Assembly (NCBI RefSeq): GCF_050947875.1
Contig: NC_134576.1
Location: 51,894,255 to 51,958,254, forward strand
Reading direction: 5' to 3'
DNA from: Dermacentor variabilis
Taxonomy: Eukaryota > Arthropoda > Arachnida > Ixodida > Ixodidae
DNA length: 64,000 nucleotides
Position numbers and translations under genes: made by a program. Every line of letters begins with the position of its first letter. Positions within the stretch are counted from its first letter, which is position 1. The notes beneath the pieces were generated by a model that was not told the origin of the DNA, made no database searches, and worked only from the letters and a program-made list of their open reading frames with translations. Below, in pieces: positions 1 to 41,400 of the stretch.

Positions 1-1
1 C

Positions 2-903
2 ATTATCCTTTTGCAGGAAACTTGGCTCTCCAATGAGCAAGATTTTCATATACAAAATTATCGTTTATTTCGATTGGACCGTCCATCGAGAGGCGGAGGA
101 CTTGTTCTCTTGATAGCAACTAAAATATGCCACAAAGTAAAAATTTCCTACCAGTATATGTCTACGGAGTGTGAGATACTAGCAATATATGTAACTATTC
201 CTGGTTGTTCCCCATTTTCCTTAGTTAATGCATATTTTTCCACAGGCGTGCATGATACTCGTTTCCTCGATACCGTTGTCAACTCTTGTAGGAAAGAAAT
301 TGTGATAGCCGGAGACTTTAATTCGCATCATGTATCTTGGGGTTTCAAAACGGACTCATGTGGAAAGCGATTATCCGACTGGGCAATTAATCAAAATTGT
401 TGTTGCTTAACACGAAGTCAGCTACCTTTATTCAGGGTCTTTCTAAATCGGCATTGGATCTAACATTTGCCAATTCAGGAATTTCCGTAACTTCCTGGTC
501 TACTGTCGACTCAGCTTCAAATAGTGACCATCTACCCATTAGGTTTGACATTGTCTGCCCTGTTATTCCCCTGGAGTCTCCGACGCGTACTTTTGTCAAT
601 TACCAGAAATTTCAGAGTATCTTGAAAACGGTACTCAGTTCCCAGAAAACGCTACCGAATGACATCAAAGCCATGAGGCTTTGCGCAGTAGTCAAAAGTT
701 CCTTTAAAAAGTCCCAATTTAATGTTAAGATAAACAAAAATACTACCTCTCCTTGGTGGAATTCGGATTGCACGCGGGACTATAGAAGACGAAAAGCCGC
801 GTGGAAGAAATTACGTTACAATCAGTGCCCGAGTAACTGGAGTGATTATAAATTCGCAGCTGCTGCGTTCAAGAGAACGGGTTCGAATGCCAAACACGAG
901 TAA
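2..903 (+). pseudogene. LINE ORF2 endonuclease region, frameshifted
   Basis: The first frame shows the start of an APE-type endonuclease: LLQETWL (catalytic Glu) near 8-30 and AGDFNSHHVSWG (catalytic Asp and Asn) near 307-345. At about 392-397 the frame moves: the run reads CAAAATTG, and one more A would keep the protein in register. The second frame continues with SALDLTFANSG and NSDHLPIRFDI, the last being the SDH motif at the end of the endonuclease fold. A TAA stop ends it at 901-903, although the same frame continues open into the RT domain. Confidence 0.8.
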
Positions 904-3534
904 TGCGTAAAACATCATGAATTCCTCTCTAAGCCCAGCAACAAAAAAGCTCTGTTCAGATTCCTTCGATATAGAAAATTCATGCCAACACCAGCGAATT
1001 CTGAATCGATAATACTTTCACCACGCGAGTTATCTGCTTCTTTAGAATTCATAGGAAAGGGCTTAGCGCAACGCTTAACATCACGTTTGCCGAATGGGTC
1101 ACTAAGGCCTCCCATCGCTGATGACTTCGTGGAAGTCACAGTGTCAGAGCTCTCTAATGTCCTTGGATCTCTGCCTGCCTCAGCTCCAGGTCCTGGCGGC
1201 ATTTCCAATGTCATGCTAAAAATATTGTTTGAAATGTCTTCTGATGACATTCTCAACGCAGTTAATTATTCTCTAAAAAATGCTTGGATTCCACCAGAAT
1301 GGAGGACAGCCAAAGTAATTCCGCTGCTTAAAAAACAAGGAGCTGGCTACAACCTTGACAACATTAGGCCTATCTCTCTTACGTCAAATATGGTAAAACT
1401 AATTGAAAGAGTTTTATCTGATCGTATGATAGATCATATATCTGAAAATTCTTTGCTGAGCCCAAGTCAAATAGGTTTCCGGCCCGGTCTCTCCATTTGG
1501 TGTGCGCATGTAGATTTGGAAAGCCGCATCCAACTTGCTCAGCATAGAAAAGAAGTTAGCGCTTTAGTGACAGTTGACATAGCAAAAGCTTATGACAGCG
1601 TTGAGTACTCTCTACTGCTGGACACATTACAGTCCTACAATTTTCCTAAATATATAACGGCATGGATTTTTGAATTTCTAAGAAACAGAAAATTTCATTG
1701 TTTTCAAAACGGATTTTCTTCAAGAATGTTCGATCAGACAAGAGGGGTGCCCCAGGGGGCTGTTCTGTCTCCTATACTATTTAACCTGTTGACGAGTTCA
1801 GTACCACTGCACCAGGATGTGAATCTGTATGTCTATGCAGATGACATTGCATTTTTCGCGACAGCTAGAGACATCAATTCCCTTCACCTGTCTTTGCAAA
1901 CGTACCTCTGTACTCTACAGACGTGGCTTCACAACCTGCACCTGTCATTAAACGTAAACAAAAGCGCGGTCCTTGTTTTTCTGCTTTCCAGGCCGTTACA
2001 GTTATCATTAGTATATGAACAGAGAACCATTCCTCAGGTAGAGTCGCTTAAATACTTGGGTATCACATATGACGGAAAACTGAACTGGCGTTCTCACATA
2101 GAAAATATTGGAACGAAGGCGACACGAGCCGTAGGTTTACTACGTAGAATCAGTAACCGACGCTCTGGTATGCGAAGTGACACATTAATTATGATTTATC
2201 GTATGTATGTACGACCGATTCTAGAATTTGGTTGTGTTTTGTTCTCTGGAAGTGCAAAATATAAATTAAGGCCCCTTGTTCTGTTAGAAAGAGAAGCTCT
2301 TCGACTATGTTTAGGTCTTCCTAAATTCGTTGCTAATAATGTATTATACCAGGAAGCGCGCCTACCTACTCTTCACACACGATTCCGCATGATTACGGTT
2401 CAAACCTACTTAAGAGCTTATGATTCTTCGCTACGACGTGGACAATATGCATTTATTAGTGAACCAGGTCCATTTTTTGAGACCACGTGGTCACGGTTCC
2501 ATAACCCGCAAGTTGTATTTGTGCAAGCGCAATTAGCACCTTTAAATGTTCGCCTTAGAGAAATAATTCCGCTCCATAGGTCTCCGGGGTCACTGAAAAT
2601 TGAATTTGCAGACATTTTTCCACACAATGCGAAATTTCCGCCCACAACATATTTGAATGACCGTTTACAAGATTATTTGGCCCGTTTCAAAATAAACGTA
2701 ATTGCGACCGACGCTTCTTCGTGTGAAGAGAAGGCAGGTGTGGGTATCTACTCACCATCCCTCAATTGGTCTTTTTCACTTCGCCTACCAGATTACATAT
2801 CAGTTTTTCATGCCGAACTTCTGGCAATAGTTCTTGCCTTGCGGAAATTACCCATTCATATTACAAGAGTTATTATCGTCACAGATTCTCTATCTGTATG
2901 CAGCGCACTTACTGCGTCTACAAAGTCGCCAAGCGGAAACACGTTTTATTCATTAGCTCCACCTCACTTAAGTTTAGCGCATATAGTATGGGTCCCTGGC
3001 CACCGAGACATTCATATTAATGAAAAAGCCGATTCCTTAGCAAGAGCTTCTTTAGCAGGTCCTGTGCTATTTGTGCTGCCGGCAACTGCGCACATTACTG
3101 CAGCCAGATATCGGAAATTTTCTTTGAGCGAGGACAAAAAAGCTCTGTCATTAGCAAAATCTTCAGATTTTTTACACTTAAATTATTCTTGGAACCGGCA
3201 ATGGTGTCCTAACCGGAAATTTGAAGTTTCATTAACTAGGCTGCGTTGCCGTATTCCAACACTTAATTTTTACTTGCACAGATGTGGTCTGTCGGTATCC
3301 CCTCTATGCTACCTCTGTAATGAACCAGAAACTATAGATCATTTTTTATTATCATGCCGGCGGTTTTCTAATCATCGAAAACTATGTCTAGAAATTCCAC
3401 TTCAAAATTTAGGATTACCTTTAAGCAGCACTGTTATACTCTCCCTTGGAGCAACAGTTTTGGGATATAGCCACAGGAACGTTTGCCTAGCCATTTATAA
3501 TTTCCTATGTGGCACAAAAAGAATGCCTAGTTAA
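904..3534 (+). pseudogene. LINE ORF2 reverse transcriptase and RNase H
   Basis: This open frame is continuous with the preceding one apart from the TAA at 901. RT motifs appear in order: NIRPISLTS near 1362, the catalytic Asp in TVDIAKAYDS near 1573, TRGVPQGAVLSP near 1740, and the YADD box at 1833-1844. RNase H follows with Asp in IATDASS near 2701, Glu in FHAELLAI near 2806, Asp in IVTDSLS near 2878 and WVPGHRDI near 2992. A C-terminal Cys-His knuckle (CYLCNEPETIDHFLLSC) lies near 3307. The domain set is complete; only the 5' breaks make the element inactive. Confidence 0.88.
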
Positions 3535-4123
3535 TAGTTTTTAGTTTGAAGAATTGATTTATTTCTACTGCAGTTTAGAAAATTCAAAAAGTAAAAGCAC
3601 AAATTCACAGTTCAAATCTTACTATTACTATTCATAATTTAACTTACTCAAGTTTAAGTATATCCTTTTTTTAACATTCCTATCAATGCAAGGCTTACCA
3701 TAGCATTGATCAATACTTCATCTCATGTATTCATAGTTTATTTTACATCTTGGATTATTTGTTTTCCTTTCTTTTTTCGAGTTATTTATTTATTAACCAA
3801 TTTATTTTATTTTATGTATTGAGTCATATTACCACCAGATTCGTGGCCTATCCCCCTCAGTGGGTTTGTGCCATTACCTGAGGCTTCATCATCATCATCA
3901 TCATTCGGTTGTTAGGGCAGCGGCGTGTCGTCTCTAACCCATGTCAATGTTCCCAGCTGTAATTTGTTGCGTGCATCTAACGAGTTAAGGCAAACGCTCT
4001 CTCTCTCTCTCTCTCCCTCTCTCTCTCTATCCGTCTGTCTCTGGTCTCGTCTTCTTTTTAAGCGTTGTTTTCCGCAGCGCGGAAATACTGAAATGCGTGT
4101 TCGCCTCTTCGTCGCTCTCCCAG
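3535..4123. other. LINE 3' UTR and peroxidase upstream intron
   Basis: The first 370 bases are the A/T-rich 3' UTR of the LINE, ending in (TCA)n at 3886-3904. After that comes intron sequence with a CT microsatellite at 3996-4029 and the acceptor CTCTCCCAG just before 4124. No coding sequence is seen. Confidence 0.6.
3996..4029. repeat. (CT)n microsatellite
   Basis: A run of CT dinucleotides with one CCCT interruption. It sits about 95 bases upstream of the first peroxidase acceptor. Confidence 0.9.
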
Positions 4124-31768
<27,645 letters not shown>

Positions 31769-32177
31769 CGCCCGCCGCCACATCCGCGACTCACAAAAAC
31801 CCGTCTAGTCATCCGGGCCATCGGTGTTTCGCGCGGCGGCCACTTCCGGTCATGCCGACCCTGCCTGCAGTTGCAGCACTCCCGGTGATGATGATAATAG
31901 TCAAAGCCACCTGGTGACTTAAAGTGCAATCTAGTGCGCCTATTGGAGGATTGTGTTCCATCCAGGTATTGTTACGCGACAGTATTGTTCAGAAACCTCA
32001 GCATTCTCGTACTGCTGCACCATGTAGTGCTGCTTGTGCCGTACCAAGTGATCAACAGTAGCACTGTTAAAAAGGATAGCTGGCAGCAGAGGTCCACATG
32101 GAACTCCTGACAAATGTAGGAAAGATCTCATCCTTACATAAATGGTAGTTGAAGAGCTAGCTGACTTCAACTATATA

Positions 32178-32183
32178 AATAAA
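32178..32183 (+). terminator. Candidate poly(A) signal of the peroxidase gene
   Basis: This AATAAA lies 410 bases after the stop codon; it was found by scanning the strand downstream and is not otherwise proven. Confidence 0.45.
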
Positions 32184-35100
32184 CTGAGTGTACTACAATT
32201 GGAAGGACACAGTTGAAATGAAAAAGTGCACCATAAACGCACCTTTAGGGTTTCTTCTAGATACGATTTGCAATCTGTGGAATGCCAAAAATGTACATGG
32301 GGCATGTATTTTTGCTGCCACAATCAAATATCTTTTTTCTGTGTCTGATAACCATAAGAAACCGTTACTCTTGTGTGTAATAGGGTTGACCAGCATCTGC
32401 AATATCTAAAATGGATGTCAGAGCATGGTACGTCCACCATAATGCACAGAAATTGTATAAAATCCAGTCCCTGCTCTGAATGAAATATCATTGGAATAGA
32501 TGGGACACAAGAGGCATGAACTTAGTTGGAGTTTTGTTCTTGCATTTTTCTTCTCAGATTCACGCAAGTCCTTGGCCAAGGAAAATACACAACATTATGC
32601 TCAGCAGAATGGCCTTTACATTTACATTGTGGTAATGACTGCCACATTAATGAACATCCCACAACGAGGACCGGCAATGAGCGCTGTTCCCTTTAGCCAT
32701 ATTCTATTTCACTACTGTGGAAGTTAGTGCTGGCTTTAGCCAAGAGGGAGTGCGATCATGCAAGCACACGTATTCCTTCGCCATGTATCCTACCGTGCCA
32801 GAGAGCCGTTTGCTTATCCCGGCACCTCATTAATTTTAATCCTCGGTCACGAAAAACAGGGAAGATGGCTCGTCCTCCAGGCTAGCACAAGACTGCATCT
32901 TAGGTTGCTGCGTCCCTCTTCTAGTAAGAATGACTGGTAAACACACCTACGGAAACATAAATGTTTCAGAAAGACCGGAAAGTTGTGCCAACCCTCGCAA
33001 AGCAGCATGATAGCCGGAAGTTTGTTCAGGGAAAACGGAATGATGTGTGCATCAATGCGGAATTCATCTCGAGTGCTCCTTTCGTTTTTTTTTCTTTCTT
33101 TCTTTCTTTTTGTTGATGCATAGCGAATACCGAGTGCATGGTGGCTAGAGATTTTGATATGGGCAACATGCCAAAGATGCCCAAGCAAAATGAAAGCACC
33201 TCAGGAGTTATCCAAGTGCGTTACATTTAAACAGCGGAATAAAAGGCACTGCTGACCAAGGCAACATTCTTGGAACTAATGTTCATAAGAACGATGGCTC
33301 AGTACAATGTGCCTAGACAATTCCAGTGGTATGTTCAACAATATGGATCAATGTAATCTACATAAGATGAAAACAAGCCCATGTATATCATACTGTGCAA
33401 AGAAAGTTCAAATTCATTTTAGTCTTATGTGGGCCTTTAAAGCAACTCCTTATTTTGTAACATTGTCACTGTTGTATCAGTAGTATTTTCTCTGCTGTCC
33501 CCAAGCCAAAAAGAATGATGGCTGCAAGACAGCGACAATGTTATTGCACATTATTGCAATGTATTTGGCTTGTGGTATCATACTCATCATTTTCACGTAC
33601 CATATGTTCAAGAAGTTCAATTAGCTGCCTTCTCAAAAGCGAAAGCCACACCATCACTCATTCCTTGCTGCTCGGTCATGGGAACCAAACAGCAGCCACA
33701 TAGATGCTTGCAGCTGTGCATTAAGCTCAGGATTCTTGGTGACAAGCGTGGAACCTACTTCTCGTTTGAATAAAGTTCATGTAAATACAGTTGACACGGC
33801 TTGTGTGACGCATACGTTTAACTGCAGGCCCTGTTTTAGCAACACAAGCCCATGTGGCTAGTGAATGTACTTCCAATGCCACTTCCGGTTTAAGTTTACC
33901 TGGCCATTTTCATGAAGCTTGCTAGCACGTGTGAGCTGGTTCTCTGGACACTGCTGCATGGCATGAACCACACACCATGTGCACTGCTTCAAAATAAAGC
34001 CAGTTTAATGGAACACATCAGCAACGTCACCTCACATATACTATGCATCGCAAGTATCCATAGTAATCACTATCACACATACATCCCTGTTACACTCAAA
34101 CCTCTCCATAATGGGCACAGATACTTTAACAAAGTAAATCTGAAATGTTTCTTGACAATATCAGCATGTAACAAATGTTTGTTTATAACATACATTGGAT
34201 GCAACCGAATATATTATTTTTGTCACATGTAACGGTCTTATGGGTTTCAGCAGCCATAAGACTACTTCCAGAAACTCTCCTTTCCTTTCTTCCATACACA
34301 GCCGGCACATGTCCGTCTCTGCCGTCTTCGTACTATTTGAACGTTACACAGTCGTAAATGGCTTGCCACAAGATATAATGTACGTCTTCTGCCACACTTA
34401 TCCACAGAAGTCTCACAAGACTTGTCCCAAGATGCGAAGTGGTAAACTCTGTCCAAGGCAAAACAAAGTCAGCAGACTCATGACAAAGAAAGCTAGTTTC
34501 TACACATCTTAAAAAAAAAAAAGAATGTATTTATTGCTCATGTGTGCTTTACGAGAGACCATGGAATACAGTTGAGTGGTTATATTATGTATGTGCTAGA
34601 TAATGCTCCAAGTGCAATGTGTGCCTTTTCAGTGAAAACGCATCTTTACGTATATGCCAATGAAACTGCTGTCCGTGACGGTTGTGATGCCAGGCAGTTA
34701 ATGGCGGTCACAAATGAGCCAGGAATGAGTGACTGTATGTGAAAAAAAAAAAAAAATTTAGCAGTGCATGTATCTATTCAAATATGACCATCAAATACTG
34801 AATAAATGAACTTGAAAAAAGCTTGTGTGTGGTCGACGTTCTTGATGCTGCCTCTTCGTAACTGAATAGTGTTAGCAGTTGGGAGTGTGTAAATGCATGA
34901 AAAATGTATAACAGTAAATCAAATATTTTAATATACAATTTAGTCCACTTATTATAGTAAATGCAATGCCAATGGCTGCTCAAATGGCTGTGTTTAAAAA
35001 TCTTGAATATATTGCAAATCATCAGCATGGATATAACTGCAATCGAGTAGTAGTTCAAAGGGGGCGCCGTACCCCCACAAATGGTTGTGCATATGCATAA

Positions 35101-36305
35101 ATATGCATAAATAAGCATATGCATAAATGCACATGCTTCTGCATAGAGGCACCCTTGCAAATAGTGCCTAGTGAGCACTGTTAAAAATGCATCCCCCGTG
35201 AATATCTTTCTGCAAAAAAAAAAAAAAGTCAGTGTAGCTTAAAAACTGAAGTATTGAAAGCATAGCGAAGTTTGGCATTGCAGCAAAAGCACCTCACAAC
35301 GCAGGTGTGATGAGGAGTGCTGCCAGCAGCTTCGCACGTGTCGCACCCCTCAACGGTGCGAGAGATGAGAATGAATGAGAACTGTTGGCGACTACATCTT
35401 GACGTTCGCTGTCCACTGCGTTCAGACCAGCGTATGTGCCGCAGTGTGGTTTGCACACAGAAACTCCAGCAGAAATGCCAATGTGCGTGGCTGCAGAGCA
35501 CAATGGTGCATGCACTTGGCTTTGCCACTTTTGCGGCCAAATGTGCTGCGTGCCTCTGGAGGCCTTCCAACACTACACGCGCATGAGCTGCATGTGTGCC
35601 ATCGATAGCAGGACAGCACAACAGCACTGACATCGATTCCAATGGCAGCAGCGTGACTCTGACTCAAGCATCCACATAACTGCAGTCACATTAACGTCCG
35701 TTCAAGTTGACTAGACTGCAATTTGCTTCATGTTGAAATGCAACATAACTTTGTATCGGCAGCTGATAGTTTATTGATTCTAATGGGACATGTTACATAA
35801 TGGAAGTTCGTACGGCCTACTCACATTGCAGTCAACCTTCTTCTGTGTTTGTGCCATTTTCTTGTTTATGAAAATTCTGTTCTTAGCAAAAGCAGTGCAT
35901 TGCGCACCTTGGAACATTAATCTATCACTTTATCTTGACTTCTAGATATGTGTTTAATGACCCTTTATGGGGACTAAAATGTCATAATCCAGCCTCGTCA
36001 GAATACATCTTGGAAAGGAAGCCAATGAGCGGGAGAGAGATAAAAACAACCAGAAAAACACGCTACGAGATAGTGAGAATAGTTAACAGTTTTGCAATGG
36101 TAACCTAGAGGCACAAACACCAGTGATCTGCAAACACTACTGTTTCGCTGACACTGTGTAACCAAACCATTCAGTGCCATAGTTATTGTGCCTTATCACT
36201 ACAAAATAAAAATTGCTGGCTCTCCCGTAATTGAGAGTAGATGTAAGCATGAAATGGCAACTGGCAAAGCAGACTGGTTGGAGATGATACCAGCCACAAT
36301 CTTAA

Positions 36306-36540
36306 TAATACTATTTGGGGTTTTACGTGCCAAAACCACTTTCCGATTATGAGGCACACCGTAGTGGAGGACTCTGGAAATTTTGACCACCTGGGGTTCT
36401 TTAACGTGCACCTAAATCTAAGCACACGGGTGTTTTCGCATTTTGTCCCCATCGAAATGCGGCCGCCGTGGCCGGGATTCGATCCCGCGACCTCGTGCTC
36501 AGCAGCCCAACACCATAGCCACTGAGCAACCACGGCGGGT
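36306..36540 (-). mobile_element. Ruka-like SINE, near full length
   Basis: In reverse it starts GTGGTTGCTCAGTGGCTATG (A-box region), has GGGATCGAATCCC (B box) at about 36475-36487, and ends in CACGTAAAACCCC. It is the reverse-strand counterpart of the copy at 63107. Confidence 0.88.
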
Positions 36541-36739
36541 GAGCCACAATCTTGAAATAGGTGTGTAGTGCACGTTGGCTATGGCACACCCCACTACACC
36601 CCACCAAACCACACCTACCACGCCACACTGTGTGCTGGTCCATATGGACGCTGCCCAGCTAGAAGAAAACTGGCTTAAGGCCGCACAATAGGCAGCGAAA
36701 GACGCCAGGGAGACAGAGCGCACTGCCCAGCTATAAGAA

Positions 36740-36982
36740 TGAATTGAATTCTGGGATTTTAGTATGTGCCAAAACTACAATTTGGTTATGAGGCACGCTG
36801 TAGTGGGGGACTACGGATTAATTTTGACCAGCAGGGGATCTTTAGAGTGCCTCAATGCAAGGGACACAGGCATTCTTGCATTTTGCCTCCATCGAAATGT
36901 GGCCGCTGTGGTCGGGATTTGATGCCACGAGCTCGTGCTCAGCAGTGCAACACCATAACTGCTAAGCCACCGCAACAGGTAG
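36740..36982 (-). mobile_element. Diverged Ruka-like SINE
   Basis: Same layout as the neighbour at 36306-36540 with many substitutions: GGCACGCTGTAGTGG, TTTTGACCAGCAGGGG and GAGCTCGTGCTCAGCAGTGC, with a decayed B box. Confidence 0.75.
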
Positions 36983-38248
36983 AAGCAGTGCCTAAAGAAG
37001 GCGCCGCACTGCGTGGCGTCATCTCTTGAGGTGACGCAAAACCCGCACCGCAGAACCCACTGACTGCTGACGCCAAAAGATGACAATGAAGTGCATGATG
37101 CCCTATATGTGCCTTTTTAACGTCGTTATTGGAAATGACAATAAAAGTTCAGCATACTCGAAATTACAGCTTGAGTGATATTGTGAACAAGCATAAGGAA
37201 GAACTCAGAAGAAACATTTTTTTCAGTTTGTTTGGGCAGTAATCAGCTTATACAATGCGGCCCTGTACAAAGGTATGGGGGCCAGAGACCGCATTTTCTT
37301 AAGTTTTCACTGGTTGCCCGGATGTTCTCACTCCACTCTTGTCTTGAGTGCCTGTATAACGGCTCTGGCTTTTGGCTCCGTGCCACTTGAAGGTCACCGA
37401 CAACAGGAGCTAAAAGCATTTCATTCTTAAAAACGACCCATAGAAAGCATACAGAACGATGATTTATTGAAACTTCAGTTGTATCAGCTTTTATCTGGTG
37501 AGCCTTGCTTTGTCATTGAAGCCACCGACTACTTCACAATCTGGCCACTCCCTCACAACCGGACCACGTGCTTCTCTGTGTTGTCCATGCGTACGCCCTG
37601 TCGCAAGGAAGGCCAGCTGTCCATTGCCGACAATGGCTGGCTGAGCTTTGTTTCAGTACACAGCACAAAAACAGCACTTGACTGGTCCATGTAAAAAAAT
37701 AATAGTAAGCAAGAAAATAATGCAACAGGCTGTGAGGGCCACTTACCATATCACACATATGCACACAGTAGTGAAAGAAAGTAAGGGCGAGTCATTCCTT
37801 GTTAAGGCAGTGAATTTTACTTTCTTAGAGCAACTGACCTTTACTTTCTTGCTATAGGGTGCACTTGCTTTATTGTGTCCATGTGAATTCGATTGGACAG
37901 GGAGACTACGTCAATACACAACACAGTTTTGATCAGCATCGGGCCCATCAGGATCGAATTTCCGAGTAGCAATTGGCTCCTTTGCACAAGGTGCCGAAGG
38001 GAGCCAATCGCAGTCGAGAATTTTGATCCAGATCGGGCTCGACTGCAATCGAAAGTGCACCAGTATTAGTGGCCTTAATTATATATATACTAATATCTCA
38101 CCTACCCAAGCACAATACTCTGATTTCGTCTATACATTTGAAGTTTCTCGTTCACATTTCATTCCACCACAAATAGTGTCTGTCCACCCAGTTAACATAT
38201 TGTCTACCAGGAGTTCTTTGTGCAACGAGAAGCAATCTCGATTGCACC

Positions 38249-38254
38249 TTTATT
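38249..38254 (-). terminator. Candidate COG5 poly(A) signal
   Basis: AATAAA on the minus strand, 100 bases past the COG5 stop codon. Confidence 0.6.
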
Positions 38255-38353
38255 TCGTTAGCAAAGCATGCCACTGCGTGAAAAGATCAGAGCTGTACAA
38301 CACCTTCACCAGGATTCAATCAAAGAGTCAGTCACAATGAGAGTGAAGCAACA

Positions 38354-38465
38354 TCAGGCCTGGGCCATGGCCTTCTCAAGGATTTCTTTCATGATGGGGT
38401 AGACCGGTGCAAACTCCTTGCCCTGCCGCTGACGCACAGTCTGCACATACGACTCCATCGCACCA
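38354..38465 (-). CDS. COG5: COG5 last exon
   Basis: The acceptor TTTCAG precedes T, which completes the Arg codon. Then [18 protein letters not shown] and [18 protein letters not shown] run to TGA at 38354-38356. Confidence 0.95.
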
Positions 38466-41400
38466 CTGAAACACGGGGCATGTGTAATTAGTCAAGAGTT
38501 CAATAAAAAACTGACCCGGTCAAGTGGTACGTTAAGAAAAACTAACACATACACTCATGTGTATGTATGACTTGGTCACTGACCAAGTCAAAAGTTAGCT
38601 GACATTTCGGAACCCATACAAGTTTCTTGTTCACAATACAGCGGACACTTTGTCATTGCCAGTTTAAATATGCAGCATATGACGTAATAATGAGGAACAG
38701 CATTGGTGCATGGTGCGATCCATCCAGTTCGTGAGCTTGTGGGTTGCTTGTGAAGTAATGACTCGAGTGATTACTCATTTATAATTAATATTTTTTTTAG
38801 GGAGGGGGGGGAAGGGCTATAACTAAGCTGCAGTCTCAGTTAATTACACACTTACACTTGTGTACATGCTTTGTGAGTGTGTCGGAGGACAGATGGTTGT
38901 TCTCAGCATCACGCTTGTGCTCTGTTAGTCATCTCCCTAATTTTCTAGTTTTGCCAACCTAGCTGTAGCCAGAGTCAGCACAGAAAGTTTTTTAAACAAA
39001 CGGTGCAAAATTCTTATCTTTATATTTACTTTAAGCTGTAGCTTTAAGCTGTAGTCTGGAGAGTGAATCTGGAAAACCTAATGGCATTTGCATGCCACGG
39101 CAGTTATATACACAATAGGACACCAAAAACCTCGGATGTTAATAGTGGAACTTCAGCATAGATTGAATATGAGACGAACAGTGTTGCAAAAAGTGAAATA
39201 TCAAATGGAATTACAATACAGTCGAACCCAGATATATCGAACTCAAAAGTGATCGCAAAATAGTTTGATATATAATATGATATATATATATATATGATAC
39301 CACCAGCAGCCACCCATTGCTGCCTGGATACAGAGGGAGCATTTCAGGCGACCCCAGCTTCGCAGGACCGACGTACAGCGCACCGCTGATAGCCGACCAT
39401 TGTGTTTTCAATGTGGCGAACCAGGGCATATTTATCGTTTTTGCCCTCATCGCCAGGGTGGCACCCAGGAAATATCACCTGCCACTCCACGGCAGTTTCC
39501 AGAGAGACATCGACGCTTCGACGACAGTGTCACTCGGGAACAAGGCAGCTCAGCTAATCTCCGGTCGCGCTCGCCGTCTCCGTTGTGTTATTCTTCACCG
39601 AACCGTCGCAGTTTCGCCGACGTGGTGAGAGACCGCTCGCAAAGCCCACGGCGGGGAAACTGAAATCGGCGACCTCCGGGGGGAAGGTTGCAAGTCGTCG
39701 AACCGCTGAAAGTCCCCCAACATTACAGAGAAACGAGCAGAGCAACCCGGAGAAACGGAACGCCGGTGAATTTGTGAGTGCCGACCTACTCTTATCGATC
39801 GATGGGCACGACGTGACAGCTTTAGCTGATACTGGTGCAGACTTTTCGATAATGAGTGAGCAGTTAGCAGACCGGCTTCACAAAGTCAAAATGCAATGGA
39901 TGGGCCCTTATATTCGAAATGCCGGGGGCCAGATAATGACACCTATAGGAACATGTACTGCACGACTCCAGATAGGAAATACAGCTTTTGTCGCCAGTTT
40001 TATTATTTTAGAAGAGTGCTGCAGATCCCTCATCCTTAGAATGGACTTCTTGCGGGAGTACGGCGTCGTGGTTAACATACGGGATGGCGAGATAACCTTG
40101 TCAACTAGTACAGACACGAGCCAAGATGAAGAGCGCCAACGTACATTGTTACGTGTCGCCGACGACGGCGTCTGCATACCACCACTATCACGCAGTCTTG
40201 TCTCCGTCAGTTGCGGAGAACAATTTAACAAGGACGGTGTAGCCGAACAACTAACTGCACTTCTGTTCCATAAAGGTGTTGCCATCGCTCGCGGTATCGT
40301 CAGCCTAATCGGTGGTCGCACAGAGATACTTCTGACAAATTTTACCAATGAACGCCGGCACATCAGCAAAGGCACCGCTGTGGCGTACTTTGATGAAATT
40401 GACCACGTTCAACACTGCTTTGCTGTAAAAGAGGAATCAACCACCGATACGATGCCACATGCACCCGTCGTCGATGTAGACCCAAGTCTAGCGCCGCAAC
40501 AGAAACAAAGTCTCAGGGAACTGCTTGACAATTTTAAGGACTGCTTCTCTACAACCTCCCGAGTACATCAAACTCCACTGATGAAACACCGCATCATTAC
40601 GGAGGAAGCAGCAATACCCATCCGACAGCATCCGTATCACGTGGCTGAGAAAGAGCGGGAAGCAATACAGCAGCAAGTCAAGAAAATGCTAGAAGATGAT
40701 GTCATCCAGCCGTCAAAAAGCCCTTGGGCATCGCCCGTGGTACTCGTTAAGAAGAAGGATGGTAGCCTGCGGTTTTGTATCGATTATCGAAAGCTCAATC
40801 GGGTTACAAAAAAAAGATGTGTATCCCTTACCACGCATCGACGATTCCCTCGACAGGCTACGGCATGCACGCTACTTATCATCGATGGACTTAAAGAGTG
40901 GATACTGGCAAATAGAGGTCGATGAGCGGGATCGCGAAAAGACGGCTTTTGTAACGCCTGAGGGGCTCTATGAATTCAAAGTTCTCCCTTTTGGTTTGTG
41001 TTCCGCCCCAGCCACGTTCCAAAGACTAATGGATGCTGTTCTCTCAGACCTTAAGTGGAAGACTTGCTTAGTCTACCTAGACGATGTCATTGTTTATTCT
41101 GCCACATTTGATGAACATCTCAGACGGCTACGGTCGGTTCTTCAAGCCATACGGTCCGCTGGGTTTACCTTAAAACCTGAAAAGTGCCACTTTGGCTATG
41201 AAGAACTACAGTTTTTGGGTCACGTAGTAAGTCACACAGGTGTCAGACCTGATCCTGAGAAAATCGCAGCCGTCGCAAAATTTTCAAGGCCTAGAGACAA
41301 AAAGGCAGTCAGACGCTTCCTGGGCCTATGCGCATATTACCAGCGATTTATTGCGGGTTTTGCACGCATCGCCTCACCGCTCACCTGCTTAACTAGAGAA

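Larger units (their letters stand above)
1..3904 (+). mobile_element. I-like non-LTR retrotransposon (LINE), cut by window start, 3' end intact
   Basis: The element reads endonuclease, then reverse transcriptase, then RNase H on one strand. This is the order in RNase H-bearing LINE clades such as I and LOA. It ends at 3886-3904 in six TCA units, a simple-repeat tail of the kind used by I-like elements instead of poly(A). The reading frame is broken twice: a one-base loss around 392-397 in an A run, and an in-frame TAA at 901-903. This copy is therefore inactive as written. It lies upstream of the first visible peroxidase exon, probably in an intron of that gene. The clade assignment is inferred from domain order. 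Confidence 0.85.
31769..38353. other. Intergenic region between tail-to-tail genes
   Basis: It holds the 3' UTR of the peroxidase, two minus-strand Ruka-like SINEs and A/T-rich unique sequence. The COG5 poly(A) signal is at its right end. No open frame here shows a recognisable domain. Confidence 0.55.

Noticed and set aside
35229..35667. Minus-strand frames with DGTHAAHARVVLEG, considered as a Harbinger transposase relic
   Set aside because: The match to the IDGTH motif is one short word; the flanking residues and other frames do not fit the family, and no TIR was found.
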